Shown here piece after piece: positions 8,693-15,347 of a stretch of DNA of 37,220 bases (its first letter is position 1; the number at the start of each line of letters is the position of its first letter). The translations under genes were made by a program, and so were the position numbers. The notes below the pieces were generated by a model. The model saw nothing but the letters and a program-made list of their open reading frames with translations. It did not search any database and was not told the origin of the DNA. The DNA comes from a virus, in the IMG/VR virus record IMGVR_UViG_3300040770_000473, positions 1 to 37,220 of that record. One strand, written 5' to 3'.

Positions 8693-8715
8693 CCTACATT
8701 CGTGTAGGTTTTTTT
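8693..8715 (+). terminator. intrinsic terminator after the first tail block
   Basis: Perfect 6-bp stem CCTACA / TGTAGG with a TTCG tetraloop, followed by seven T. This should stop most transcription from the lysis/chaperone block, so genes downstream need their own promoters or antitermination. Confidence 0.85.
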
Positions 8716-8747
8716 ATATATTTACAGTTCATTAAAAAAATAAAACT

Positions 8748-8927
8748 ATGTTCTCAAAAAAACCATTTGCTGATTTAAGTAACAAAACAGAAAAAGAATT
8801 GCTAATACTTCAAACACAGGCTATTCTAGAAAGTGAAAAACACATCAATAGAATAAAAGACAATGTTCTTTTTTATTTTTATGTAGGTCTGATTGGAATT
8901 ATAGTTTTTTTATTGTCAACAGTATAA
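8748..8927 (+). CDS. micro membrane protein 1 of the island
   Basis: 59 residues starting MFSKKPFADLSNKTEKELL. A helical charged N-terminal half (residues 12-38) is followed by one membrane segment (YFYVGLIGIIVFLLSTV) that ends the protein. The tail-anchored layout suggests an inner-membrane protein with a cytosolic helix. A TATATTTA box at 8717-8724, close to the -7 consensus, may drive it. It is bracketed with the next tiny gene by two strong terminators, so the two form an autonomous unit. Function unknown. Confidence 0.5.
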   Translation: MFSKKPFADLSNKTEKELLILQTQAILESEKHINRIKDNVLFYFYVGLIGIIVFLLSTV

Positions 8928-8929
8928 AA

Positions 8930-9034
8930 ATGAGTTACAATAACCCATACTATAATAAAGACAAGTACAATTGGCTTTTTAGAATCCTTATTGTAATTAT
9001 CCTGCTTGCTATCATAAAAAAACTCCTATCGTAA
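8930..9034 (+). CDS. micro membrane protein 2 of the island
   Basis: 34 residues. A Tyr/Asn-rich start (SYNNPYYNKDKYNW) is followed by a single membrane helix (LFRILIVIILLAIIKKLL). It begins two bases after the stop of the preceding micro-gene, and its stop codon lies inside the loop of the terminator at 9018-9049. It is short, so coding status is not certain, but the tight spacing and membrane helix argue for a real gene. Function unknown. Confidence 0.4.
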   Translation: MSYNNPYYNKDKYNWLFRILIVIILLAIIKKLLS

Positions 9035-9049
9035 TGATAGGAGTTTTTT
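9018..9049 (+). terminator. strong intrinsic terminator closing the micro-gene unit
   Basis: A 13-bp perfect stem AAAAACTCCTATC / GATAGGAGTTTTT with a five-base loop (GTAAT). The A-rich and T-rich ends make it usable in both directions. The stop codon of the 34-residue gene lies within the loop. Confidence 0.85.
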
Positions 9050-9051
9050 GT

Positions 9052-9174
9052 TATTGCTCTTTTTTGCATTTTAAATTGAGCAATAGTAATTTTTCGTCCT
9101 CAATTTTTAATGTTTTTTTGAGGTTTAAACTTTTCCTTATTGCGCAAAAAACACCTCGAAATTGTGCAATAAGG
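9052..9174. repeat. cluster of three inverted repeats between convergent genes
   Basis: Three stems lie in a row: TATTGCTC at 9052-9059 with GAGCAATA at 9078-9085; CCTCAA at 9098-9103 with TTGAGG at 9118-9123; and CCTTATTGCGCA at 9135-9146 with TGTGCAATAAGG at 9163-9174 (11 of 12 pairs). The last probably ends the minus-strand antirepressor transcript, though its U-tract is poor. Confidence 0.5.
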
Positions 9175-9176
9175 AT

Positions 9177-9713
9177 TTACAAATCCATTTTTGTTTGATT
9201 ATTAATAGCTTTCCATTCTTCGAAAGTCGTTTTTCTAAAAACGTCTCGTTCTGTTCTAATATCTCTTAAAAGTTTTTCAGCATTTTTGAAATGGCTTCGA
9301 GCTTCTGATTCTTTATCAACAAAATTGTTTAGTTTTCTTTCCTTTTCTTCAATAAAAACAGCATGTTCTGTAAAATAATTGTAAAGAGCATCATAACACA
9401 AGTTTTTATAAACTTTTAGGGATTCTCTAATTTCCTCTTTTACACTTTTAGATGAAATTCCAAATAGCCATCCTAAAACATATTTTAATGGAATGCAAGA
9501 CATATCTCTATCTTTTCCGTCGGCTCCAACTGTGGTGCTCTGCACCACAGTTGAACACAAAATATCATCATCTTTCATTTTCTTTAATTGACTAGAATAA
9601 TCAATTCCAAGTGCTTCACAAATTGGTTTTACAGGAACTAATTTTTGTCCTGATTCATCGATTACAATTACAATTCCTTGATTGTTGATTGTCGAAATTA
9701 ATTCTGTACTCAT
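9177..9713 (-). CDS. phage antirepressor, P22_AR_N type
   Basis: 178 residues. The N-terminal 110 residues match the P22_AR_N antirepressor pattern in order: VPVKPICEALGIDYSSQLKK, then a D-D-D-I-L-x-S-T-V-V stretch, VGADGKDRDMSCIPLKYVLG, WLFGISSK, and a final EEIRESLKVYKNLCYDALYNYF. Family members bind and inactivate the prophage repressor. The C-terminal part is a charged coiled coil (residues 125-165). It is downstream of the KilA-N gene on the same strand. I see no separate -7 box, so both are probably transcribed from the promoter near 10330. An antirepressor inside the tail operon is an odd place. Confidence 0.8.
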   Translation of the reverse strand: MSTELISTINNQGIVIVIDESGQKLVPVKPICEALGIDYSSQLKKMKDDDILCSTVVQSTTVGADGKDRDMSCIPLKYVLGWLFGISSKSVKEEIRESLKVYKNLCYDALYNYFTEHAVFIEEKERKLNNFVDKESEARSHFKNAEKLLRDIRTERDVFRKTTFEEWKAINNQTKMDL

Positions 9714-9738
9714 AATTTTTTGTTTTTTAGGTTATTTC

Positions 9739-9758
9739 ACCTGCGAATATTCGCAGGT
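9739..9758. promoter_or_regulatory. perfect 20-bp palindrome upstream of the antirepressor
   Basis: ACCTGCGAATATTCGCAGGT is a perfect palindrome lying 26-45 bases upstream of the antirepressor ATG (minus strand). A second, related palindrome is at 9797-9826, 58 bases away. The pair could be operators for a dimeric regulator or RNA hairpins that set expression between the two minus-strand genes. Confidence 0.55.
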
Positions 9759-9796
9759 TAGTTTGTTTTTTTTGTCTTTTTAACTCTGTTTTTTGT

Positions 9797-9826
9797 AATT
9801 GACCTGCGAATATTAGCAGGTCAATT
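9797..9826. promoter_or_regulatory. 30-bp imperfect palindrome sharing the CCTGCGAATATT core
   Basis: Arms AATTGACCTGC and GCAGGTCAATT (11 bp, perfect) flank GAATATTA. The core differs from the palindrome at 9739 by one base and the flanking arms are longer. It begins just after the stop of the KilA-N gene on the minus strand, so it could also act as a hairpin at that transcript's 3' end. Confidence 0.55.
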
Positions 9827-9831
9827 CGTGC

Positions 9832-10206
9832 TTAAATAAAAATTCCGTTTGCGTGTTCTGGCATTTTACTATATAATATTTGGTCAAACCACCAATAGAA
9901 CTTAAAGTCTAATTCATTCGTCATTTTATAAATCAAAAATTTATGCACATAATAGTTGCCGTTTTCAACTAATAAAACATCTTCAAATTTGTAAGAGTCG
10001 TCTATAAGTTTGGACTTATCATCAATTAAGTGGCTAATCCATAGTTTCGCCGGTTCACTTTCTAAAAATTCACTTAGATTAATATTTAATAATTCTGCAA
10101 TGTCAGAAGCATTAATCATGTAATTTCCGTTTTCATTCAAATGCCAGTGAATTGTTTTTTCTTGGTAAACTCCAAAAATTCTTTTGTTCTCAATTGTTGT
10201 TTTCAT
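9832..10206 (-). CDS. KilA-N domain protein
   Basis: 124 residues from the ATG at 10206; an upstream in-frame ATG at 10236 would begin inside the U-tract of the leader terminator and is less likely. The domain pattern is visible: IHWHLNENGNYMINASDIAE (the YxINAT-like start of KilA-N), then a helix with FLESEPAKLWISHLI, and later YYVHKFLIYKMTNELDFKFY before WWFDQIL. KilA-N is a phage DNA-binding domain often paired with antirepressor genes. It is the first gene of a two-gene minus-strand unit and is preceded by a structured leader with an intrinsic terminator. Confidence 0.65.
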   Translation of the reverse strand: MKTTIENKRIFGVYQEKTIHWHLNENGNYMINASDIAELLNINLSEFLESEPAKLWISHLIDDKSKLIDDSYKFEDVLLVENGNYYVHKFLIYKMTNELDFKFYWWFDQILYSKMPEHANGIFI

Positions 10207-10219
10207 AGTATTTATTTTT

Positions 10220-10324
10220 AAAAAAAAGAAAACCACCTTAAATCAGTAGGTACGAGCTACGTCATCAAGGCGGATTCTTTTAATATTTTCAGTGTTGTTT
10301 GTTACGCTCGTACCTGTAACTGAT
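10220..10324 (-). ncRNA. structured 5' leader with terminator/antiterminator-like pairings
   Basis: The minus-strand transcript from the promoter near 10330 would start with a leader of about 110 bases. One long-range stem pairs 10306-10314 with 10249-10257 (GGTACGAGC / GCTCGTACC), extended by ATCAG/CTGAT (10320-10324 with 10242-10246). A second stem pairs CCGCCTT (10273-10267) with AAGGTGG (10239-10233) and is followed directly by a T-tract (10232-10220), a classic intrinsic terminator. The two stems are interleaved, so they would form a pseudoknot or compete. This looks like a transcription attenuator ahead of the KilA-N/antirepressor genes. Sequence-only inference. Confidence 0.5.
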
Positions 10325-10325
10325 G

Positions 10326-10355
10326 CAAATATACATATATCTATACATAAAACAA
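10326..10355 (-). promoter_or_regulatory. minus-strand promoter for KilA-N/antirepressor unit
   Basis: On the minus strand, TTG (10355-10353) is followed after 19 bases by TATATTTG (10333-10326), a perfect Bacteroidota -7 box. Operator-like copy O-a (10330-10349, TATACATATATCTATACATA) overlaps the -7 box, so binding there would block this promoter. Confidence 0.7.
10330..10349. promoter_or_regulatory. operator copy O-a
   Basis: TATACATATATCTATACATA, one of six related sites (core TAYACATWWATYTAT). It overlaps the -7 box of the minus-strand promoter. Confidence 0.6.
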
Positions 10356-10361
10356 CATATT

Positions 10362-10381
10362 TATACATTAATCTATTGATA
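10362..10381. promoter_or_regulatory. operator copy O-b
   Basis: TATACATTAATCTATTGATA, starting 32 bases (three helical turns) after O-a. It is nearly identical to the copy at 31871 (19 of 20). It lies upstream of the plus-strand -7 box at 10439, so the pair O-a/O-b could control both divergent promoters. Confidence 0.65.
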
Positions 10382-10420
10382 TAGTGCGAATTATGTAAAA
10401 TAATTGGGGTAAATGCACCA

Positions 10421-10446
10421 TTGTATTAATAAAAAAAATACATTTG
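10421..10446 (+). promoter_or_regulatory. plus-strand promoter for the structured leader and gene at 10601
   Basis: TACATTTG at 10439-10446 is a perfect TAnnTTTG -7 box. TTG at 10421-10423 is a possible -33 element but the spacer (15) is shorter than the usual 19 or so. A start near 10453 would give a leader of about 150 bases holding the structure at 10507-10579. Confidence 0.5.
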
Positions 10447-10506
10447 CTTTGCTGAATATAAATTACCAGAAACATTATGTTTCAATCAAAAAAACTAAAT
10501 AGTCCA

Positions 10507-10579
10507 CCCACAACATTGAAGCTCGGAGTAAGACCGAGTATCTTCGAGGTAACTTGTGTTCAGCAGTCTTTGTTGTGGG
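10507..10579 (+). ncRNA. structured RNA candidate B, leader of the gene at 10601
   Basis: An outer stem CCCACAACA (10507-10515) / TGTTGTGGG (10571-10579) is perfect over nine pairs. Inside it, CTCGG-AGTAAGA-CCGAG (10522-10538) is a 5-bp hairpin with a 7-base loop, extended by GAAG (10518-10521) / CTTC (10542-10545). The remaining 25 bases are unpaired or form a weak third arm. It lies 21 bases upstream of the ATG at 10601 and downstream of a -7 box. It could be a cis-acting leader or a separate small RNA. No known RNA family is recognised. Confidence 0.5.
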
Positions 10580-10600
10580 CTTATTTAAAAACCTCTTATC

Positions 10601-10882
10601 ATGCTGAACACAGAGAAAAACACCCAAGTACTTACTATTGACGAAGCCATTGCTCCAATAGTACAAGCAGGAATTAACTTTCGCGAACAAAGAAGGTTAT
10701 TACACGAAATGTTTACCATGTCAGTCGCTAATGCGCCAGACAATGAACTCGACAACTTTACGGCGCAACGCCTATCTCCTTTTTATCTGGCAATGTGTGA
10801 ACTACTCGAAAATCTCGATTCTATTCACGATATTCACGCAGATAATATTATTTTTTGCATGGATAATTCAACCAAAAATTAA
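10601..10882 (+). CDS. small conserved protein, paralogue of the gene at 8440
   Basis: 93 residues. Residues 10-64 align with the protein at 8440 without gaps: LHEMFTMSVANAPDNE, DNFTAQRLSPFYLAMC and ELLENL match it at most positions. The N-terminus (LNTEKNTQVLTIDEA) and a 25-residue C-terminal tail are its own. The gene has a structured leader and its own promoter, unlike the 8440 copy. Function unknown; the duplication around the antirepressor island suggests the island arrived together with, or by recombination in, this gene family. Confidence 0.65.
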   Translation: MLNTEKNTQVLTIDEAIAPIVQAGINFREQRRLLHEMFTMSVANAPDNELDNFTAQRLSPFYLAMCELLENLDSIHDIHADNIIFCMDNSTKN

Positions 10883-10936
10883 TAATTTAACCCATTCAGT
10901 ACAGGAAATTGTGACGTGAAAGTCTCAATAATATCC

Positions 10937-10944
10937 TATATTTG
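10937..10944 (+). promoter_or_regulatory. -7 box for structured RNA candidate C
   Basis: TATATTTG is a perfect Bacteroidota -7 element. No good -33 TTTG is seen at the usual distance (the nearest TTG, at 10909-10911, leaves a 25-base spacer). The first long stem of the RNA starts five bases downstream, about where transcription would begin. Confidence 0.5.
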
Positions 10945-10948
10945 CCCT

Positions 10949-11100
10949 GACCAATCATTTTATACACGAAGAGTGCTCCTTGTTAAGATACTTAACACGG
11001 GAGTTCTCAGGTTTCGGGTAGCGGGAAAAAAAACCGTCCGGCTTCATTCTTCGTGATGATTGGTCAAGCGGTAAAGGGGACTCCCCTGTTCTGGATCTAA
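10949..11100 (+). ncRNA. structured RNA candidate C (18-bp bipartite outer stem)
   Basis: GACCAATCAT (10949-10958) pairs perfectly with ATGATTGGTC (11056-11065). CACGAAGA (10965-10972) pairs with TCTTCGTG (11048-11055), leaving one six-base bulge. Inside, GCTCC/GGAGT encloses a GTTAA-GATAC-TTAAC hairpin, and a further C/G-rich arm surrounds a run of eight A. After the outer stem comes AGGGG-ACT-CCCCT, then TGTT/AACA ending just before the ATG at 11112. The structure begins right after a perfect -7 box. It may be a free small RNA or a leader for the 11112 gene. No named family is recognised. Confidence 0.6.
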
Positions 11101-11111
11101 CATCAATTAGT

Positions 11112-11366
11112 ATGGAAATGTTTATTTTAGATTACAAAAACGAAGTCAAACGACTGATTTCAGAAAACTACGAGCCAGCTGATTCGTTGTCTAAAGAGTT
11201 TAAAAAAACGACACAAGAACTTACCTATGAGTTCATGAATGTTATTCCTAACAATGCAATAGATGAACATCTTGTTTATGAAGCACTCAGGGAATTAGGC
11301 TTTGAACCAAAAGAAGAAAAGCCATTAGTATATTTCTGGTACTTCAAACGAAAAAACAATATATAA
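11112..11366 (+). CDS. hypothetical small protein downstream of structured RNA C
   Basis: 84 residues, acidic and helical (FILDYKNEVKRLISENYE, SKEFKKTTQELTYEFMNVIP), ending in an aromatic/basic tail (YFWYFKRKNNI). Not recognised. It starts 12 bases after the last paired segment of structured RNA C and is closed by a clean terminator at 11387-11411. RNA C plus this gene therefore form an isolated transcription unit between tail genes. An RNA-regulated small protein is possible but not shown. Confidence 0.5.
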   Translation: MEMFILDYKNEVKRLISENYEPADSLSKEFKKTTQELTYEFMNVIPNNAIDEHLVYEALRELGFEPKEEKPLVYFWYFKRKNNI

Positions 11367-11386
11367 TCAACCTATAAGTTGATTTT

Positions 11387-11411
11387 AACCATCCACTCGG
11401 ATGGTTTTTTT
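11387..11411 (+). terminator. intrinsic terminator before the tape measure block
   Basis: Perfect 8-bp stem AACCATCC / GGATGGTT with a 4-base loop (ACTC), then a T-run. A weaker hairpin (AATCAAC/GTTGATT) lies just upstream. Confidence 0.85.
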
Positions 11412-11464
11412 ATGTCCTTTTGCCACTGCTTAAAAACTTGGAAATTGCTTCAAAATTCAAGGGT

Positions 11465-11941
11465 ATGGAGATAGTAAATATAGAAGCTGAGGAAAGAAAA
11501 GCAGGAAGCATCGCGAGAGTTGCGCTGAAAGCATCGCTGATCAATCAAATAAAAACAACCTTTAATAGGCGTAGTGGTGCCTTAGAGAAATCAACAGTAA
11601 ATGCTAAGTACAAGAATGGTAGTTTAGATCGTTTGACTATTTCTTCTCCTAAATATTCTTTTACACAACACTTTGGCTCTACTCTTACCGGAACTCAAAA
11701 AGCTACGGAACGAAAAGCTACTTCCGTAAAATCCTTTCAAAGACATCTGGAAGGAAAGGTTAGTGAAGTAAAAACCCATGAAAGAAGAGGTGGTTCTGTT
11801 CGTTCAATGAGGAAAAACGAACCTTACAAAGCTACCAGCCATATAAGCAAAGCATTGCAACAAACTAATGCCTTAGAAAATTTGGCAACTGCTTTAGGGA
11901 ACAATAGAGTTGTATTAATCACTTCACAAATAGATTTCTAA
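11465..11941 (+). CDS. putative tail completion / virion morphogenesis protein
   Basis: 158 residues from the ATG at 11465; a TTG at 11420 would add 15 residues but lies almost on the terminator. The protein is basic, with long helices and a Lys/Arg-rich middle (RKAGSIARVALKASLINQIK, ERKATSVKSFQRHLE). It overlaps the tape measure gene by one base (TAATG), so it is co-translated with it. Small basic proteins directly upstream of the tape measure are usually tail-assembly or tail-completion proteins. No specific family is recognised. Confidence 0.4.
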   Translation: MEIVNIEAEERKAGSIARVALKASLINQIKTTFNRRSGALEKSTVNAKYKNGSLDRLTISSPKYSFTQHFGSTLTGTQKATERKATSVKSFQRHLEGKVSEVKTHERRGGSVRSMRKNEPYKATSHISKALQQTNALENLATALGNNRVVLITSQIDF

Positions 11942-14900
11942 TGGCTGAAAATATAAATAGGAAACTCAATATCTATATAAATGACAAGGAAGTTGTCAAT
12001 TCAATGAGCGGAGTTACTCGTGCAATGGCTGCAACGCGCAATGAAATCCGCACTTTAAATAAAGGGGCTGATGATTATAATGAGCGATTAGCAGAATTAA
12101 AAGACACTTATAACAAACTTGCTCAAGAACAGGATAATTTTAAAAAACAAATAGCAGGTGTTCCATCACTACTTAACAAAATTAAATCAGAATTGGGTCC
12201 TGTGGCATCTGGAATGATTGCTGCGTTTTCAGTAGGTGCGCTTATTGCAGGATTTAGGAGTGCATTTAGTGGAGCTAGTAAAACTATTATAGATTTTGAA
12301 CAAAAAATTGCTGACTTAAAAGCAATAACTGGTGTAACTGGTAAAGATTTGGAGTACTTAGAAAATAGAGCTATTGAACTAGGCAAGCAAACAAAAGGTG
12401 GTGCTGAAATGGTTGTAGAAGCCTATAAATTGATAGCTTCTGCAAAGCCTGAATTACTGGAAAACGTAAAAGATTTGAATGCTGTAACTGAGGCGGTTTT
12501 AACGCTTTCACAAGCTTCAGGTATGGAATTGCCAGAGGCAGCTACAAAACTGACGGATGCAATGAACCAGTTTAATGCTCCAGCTAGTGAAGCTGCATTA
12601 TTTGTTGATGCATTGGCTAATGGTGCGAAATACGGTGCCGCTGAAATTCCTGAAATTACAGAATCCTTATTACAATTTGGTGCTGTAGCCAGAAGTACTA
12701 ATGTTAATATTCAAGAAAGTACTGCTTTAATAGAGTTGTTGGCCGAAAATGGATTAAAGGGTGCCGAGTCTGGAACCGCTTTAAGAAACGTGCTTTTGAA
12801 ATTGTCGGCTCCAGATGCATTGCCTAAGGAGGCAGTAAAAGAGTTTGAAAAATTAGGAATTTCAATGGAGTTTTTGAAAGATCAGTCTATTCCAATTCAC
12901 GAGAAGATGCAAGCCTTGAAGCCTTTGCTTGCAGATAACGCTTCAATTGTCAAAATTTTTGGAACCGAAAATGCCACAGCTGCAATCAACATAATCAGCC
13001 ACACTGATAGATTGGGTGAACTTATCGGTAAGATGAACGAATACGGAACCGCTCAAGAGCAAGCCGATATCAAAACGAATACATTACAAGGCGATTTAGA
13101 TAAATTAGCTTCTCGATATGATTCATTAGTTCTTTCTATCAATAAAGGAACTAGTTCTGTGGCAAACTTTGCTAGAACGGCAATTCAATCACTAAGCAAT
13201 TTACTAGACTTTACAGCATTGCTTTTTAAAGATGAAAATCAATTGACCACCTATTTCAAAAACCTTGGTAAGGATAAGGGATCAAAAGAATTCGAGGCTG
13301 TGATGCGAAATATAACAAGTGCTACTAAGGAACAGCAAGAAGCAACTAAAAAAGAATTGTTGTTTAGAGAACGTGAAAATATCAGGGTGAACAATGCAAT
13401 TGTTAAGGCTGAAAAAGAAAAAAGAGCTTCTGTACTTGGAGGTGATAGGGCATTGTTTCATTTACAAACAAAACTGGAAGAGGATGCTTTGGTGCAAATT
13501 GGAAAGTCAGCTCAAAAAATCAAGTTAATAAAAGAATCTACTCAAAAAAACACTACAAAAATACCTACAGGCAATAGTCAAACGGGTCAAAGTGTAGGTA
13601 ATGATGATGCTGAAAAAGCAAAAAAAGACAGAGAAAAGGAATTAGCTGATGCCAAAAGACATTCAGAGGATTTATTGAAACAATTAGAAGCTTCTAAAAA
13701 AGAATTATTGGCTACGGAGCGCAGTTTTGATGATTTAAAACTTGCCAATCAAAAAGAGGGCTATGATAAAGAGTTGGCTTTGCTTAATGAAGAGTCCAGC
13801 CGTAAAATTGAAGACACCAAAAGCAAAGTATCTCAACTTCAGGAGGAAATAAATAAGCTTAATGCTGATGCAAAAGACCCTAAAAATTCTAAAGATGACA
13901 TTGCGGTTATCAAAGCCACGATTGCCAATAAAATAGCGGCGCAAATTGATTATTCTGCTAGTTTAATTGATATCGAGCAATATAGAGTATCAAAAGTAGC
14001 AACGCTTCAAGAAAAGTATCTTCAAAAAGATATTCAAGATCAAGAAGATGCCAATGCCCGTGCGCTTCAAAATTTACAAACGAAGCACAACAACGAACTG
14101 TCATCGATTACCACGCTTCAAGATGCTAAAACAGTTCTTTCTAGTTATTTATCTGAGGATGAATTAAAGAAAGTAACTACTCTTGAAGACGCAAAAAAGA
14201 AAGTAAAACAACAGTTCCAAGAGGAGGAATTAACGCTTCAACAGAAACATCTTGTTGAAATGATGGCTCAAATACAAGCTGTATTCGAGCAAGAAAATAT
14301 ACAAGGAATTGAGTTGATTACTCCTGAACAAAGGGAATTATTACTTAAATTTTTAGATGAAGCAGCTGCTAAACTTTCAGGATTAGGAGTTTCAAAAGCT
14401 GAAAATAACACTGAAGAAACTGATCCATCGGCAGGTATTAAATCATTGTCTGGGATTGACATTCTTGGCTTTACTGCTGAACAGTGGCAGGGGGCATTTG
14501 ATAATTTAGACAGTTTCGAGGGTAAAATGCAAGCTCTTGAAGTCGCTGTTGGAGCCGTAAAAAATGCCTTCGGAATGTATTTTCAATTTTTGGAAGCAGG
14601 CGAAAAAAGAAATTTACAGAAATTTGAAGCCAATAACCGCAAAAAACAAGCTGACTTAGCTGATCAGTTAGAAAAAGGATACATCACGCAGGAAGTTTAT
14701 AATGCAAGAAAGGCAAAACTAGAGGCGGAACTTGCCAAGAAAAAAGCGGAGATTGAATTCAAGCAGGCCAAGCGTGAAAAAATAATGAAAGCTAGTAGTA
14801 TTATCGCTAATACTGCTATGGGTATAATGCAAATTTGGGGACATTCTCCAGATCCTACAGGAATAAGTCAAGGATTGTTAACTGCAATAATTTCGGGAAT

Positions 14901-15345
14901 AGGAGCTGTTAATTTAGGTTTAGTTTTGGCTCAGCCATTACCGGATAAAAATGGTTTTTATGATGGAGGTTATACTGGTTCTGGTCCTGAACGTAATTCT
15001 CCTGGACCCGTACATTATGATGAATATGTAGTACCAAAAAAAGTATTGTTTTCTAATGATCCCGTAATGCCAAACATTATGAGTTATCTCGAAGCAAAAC
15101 GCCAAGGCAAAACGCCACAGATGTTGCAGGATCAAAACATAGTACAAGACAATATGCAAAGTGGTTCTACGCCTACTCAGGAAAATTTTGCTACTATTAA
15201 ATTATTGGATAGAGCTGTAGATGTATTAGAAAAACTAGAAGAAAACGGCTTTCAAGGATACCTTGTAAATGACATTAAAACCGCAAAAAAAATGAGAGAC
15301 AAAATCAAAGAGGTAAACAAACTAGAATCTAACGCAAAACTATAA
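11941..15345 (+). CDS. tail tape measure protein (TP901 core)
   Basis: 1134 residues. The N-terminal 80 residues form a coiled coil. A hydrophobic helix follows (about 85-105, VASGMIAAFSVGALIAGF). The TP901-type core spans about residues 115-290, recognisable by FEQKIADLKAITGVTGKDLE, AEMVVEAYKLIASAKPE, an A-x-E-I-P-E-I-T-E-S pattern and ENGLKGAESGTALRNVLLKL. Long coiled coils fill 540-800 and 880-960. A further hydrophobic stretch (SIIANTAMGIMQIW) and a GGYTGSGPE motif near 1020 occur close to the C-terminus. It sets tail length and helps DNA ejection. The length implies a long siphovirus tail. Confidence 0.9.
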   Translation: MAENINRKLNIYINDKEVVNSMSGVTRAMAATRNEIRTLNKGADDYNERLAELKDTYNKLAQEQDNFKKQIAGVPSLLNKIKSELGPVASGMIAAFSVGALIAGFRSAFSGASKTIIDFEQKIADLKAITGVTGKDLEYLENRAIELGKQTKGGAEMVVEAYKLIASAKPELLENVKDLNAVTEAVLTLSQASGMELPEAATKLTDAMNQFNAPASEAALFVDALANGAKYGAAEIPEITESLLQFGAVARSTNVNIQESTALIELLAENGLKGAESGTALRNVLLKLSAPDALPKEAVKEFEKLGISMEFLKDQSIPIHEKMQALKPLLADNASIVKIFGTENATAAINIISHTDRLGELIGKMNEYGTAQEQADIKTNTLQGDLDKLASRYDSLVLSINKGTSSVANFARTAIQSLSNLLDFTALLFKDENQLTTYFKNLGKDKGSKEFEAVMRNITSATKEQQEATKKELLFRERENIRVNNAIVKAEKEKRASVLGGDRALFHLQTKLEEDALVQIGKSAQKIKLIKESTQKNTTKIPTGNSQTGQSVGNDDAEKAKKDREKELADAKRHSEDLLKQLEASKKELLATERSFDDLKLANQKEGYDKELALLNEESSRKIEDTKSKVSQLQEEINKLNADAKDPKNSKDDIAVIKATIANKIAAQIDYSASLIDIEQYRVSKVATLQEKYLQKDIQDQEDANARALQNLQTKHNNELSSITTLQDAKTVLSSYLSEDELKKVTTLEDAKKKVKQQFQEEELTLQQKHLVEMMAQIQAVFEQENIQGIELITPEQRELLLKFLDEAAAKLSGLGVSKAENNTEETDPSAGIKSLSGIDILGFTAEQWQGAFDNLDSFEGKMQALEVAVGAVKNAFGMYFQFLEAGEKRNLQKFEANNRKKQADLADQLEKGYITQEVYNARKAKLEAELAKKKAEIEFKQAKREKIMKASSIIANTAMGIMQIWGHSPDPTGISQGLLTAIISGIGAVNLGLVLAQPLPDKNGFYDGGYTGSGPERNSPGPVHYDEYVVPKKVLFSNDPVMPNIMSYLEAKRQGKTPQMLQDQNIVQDNMQSGSTPTQENFATIKLLDRAVDVLEKLEENGFQGYLVNDIKTAKKMRDKIKEVNKLESNAKL

Positions 15346-15347
15346 TT

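Noticed and set aside
10475-10690. Minus-strand open frame across structured RNA B (71 residues)
   Set aside because: It is antisense to a supported promoter, leader and the start of the 10601 gene; no independent support.
11056-11105. Possible tRNA gene (D-arm-like TTGGTCAAGCGGTAAAG)
   Set aside because: The anticodon arm would have a three-base loop, the T-arm and full acceptor stem are missing, and half of the segment pairs in RNA candidate C. Treated as a tRNA-like part of that RNA at most.
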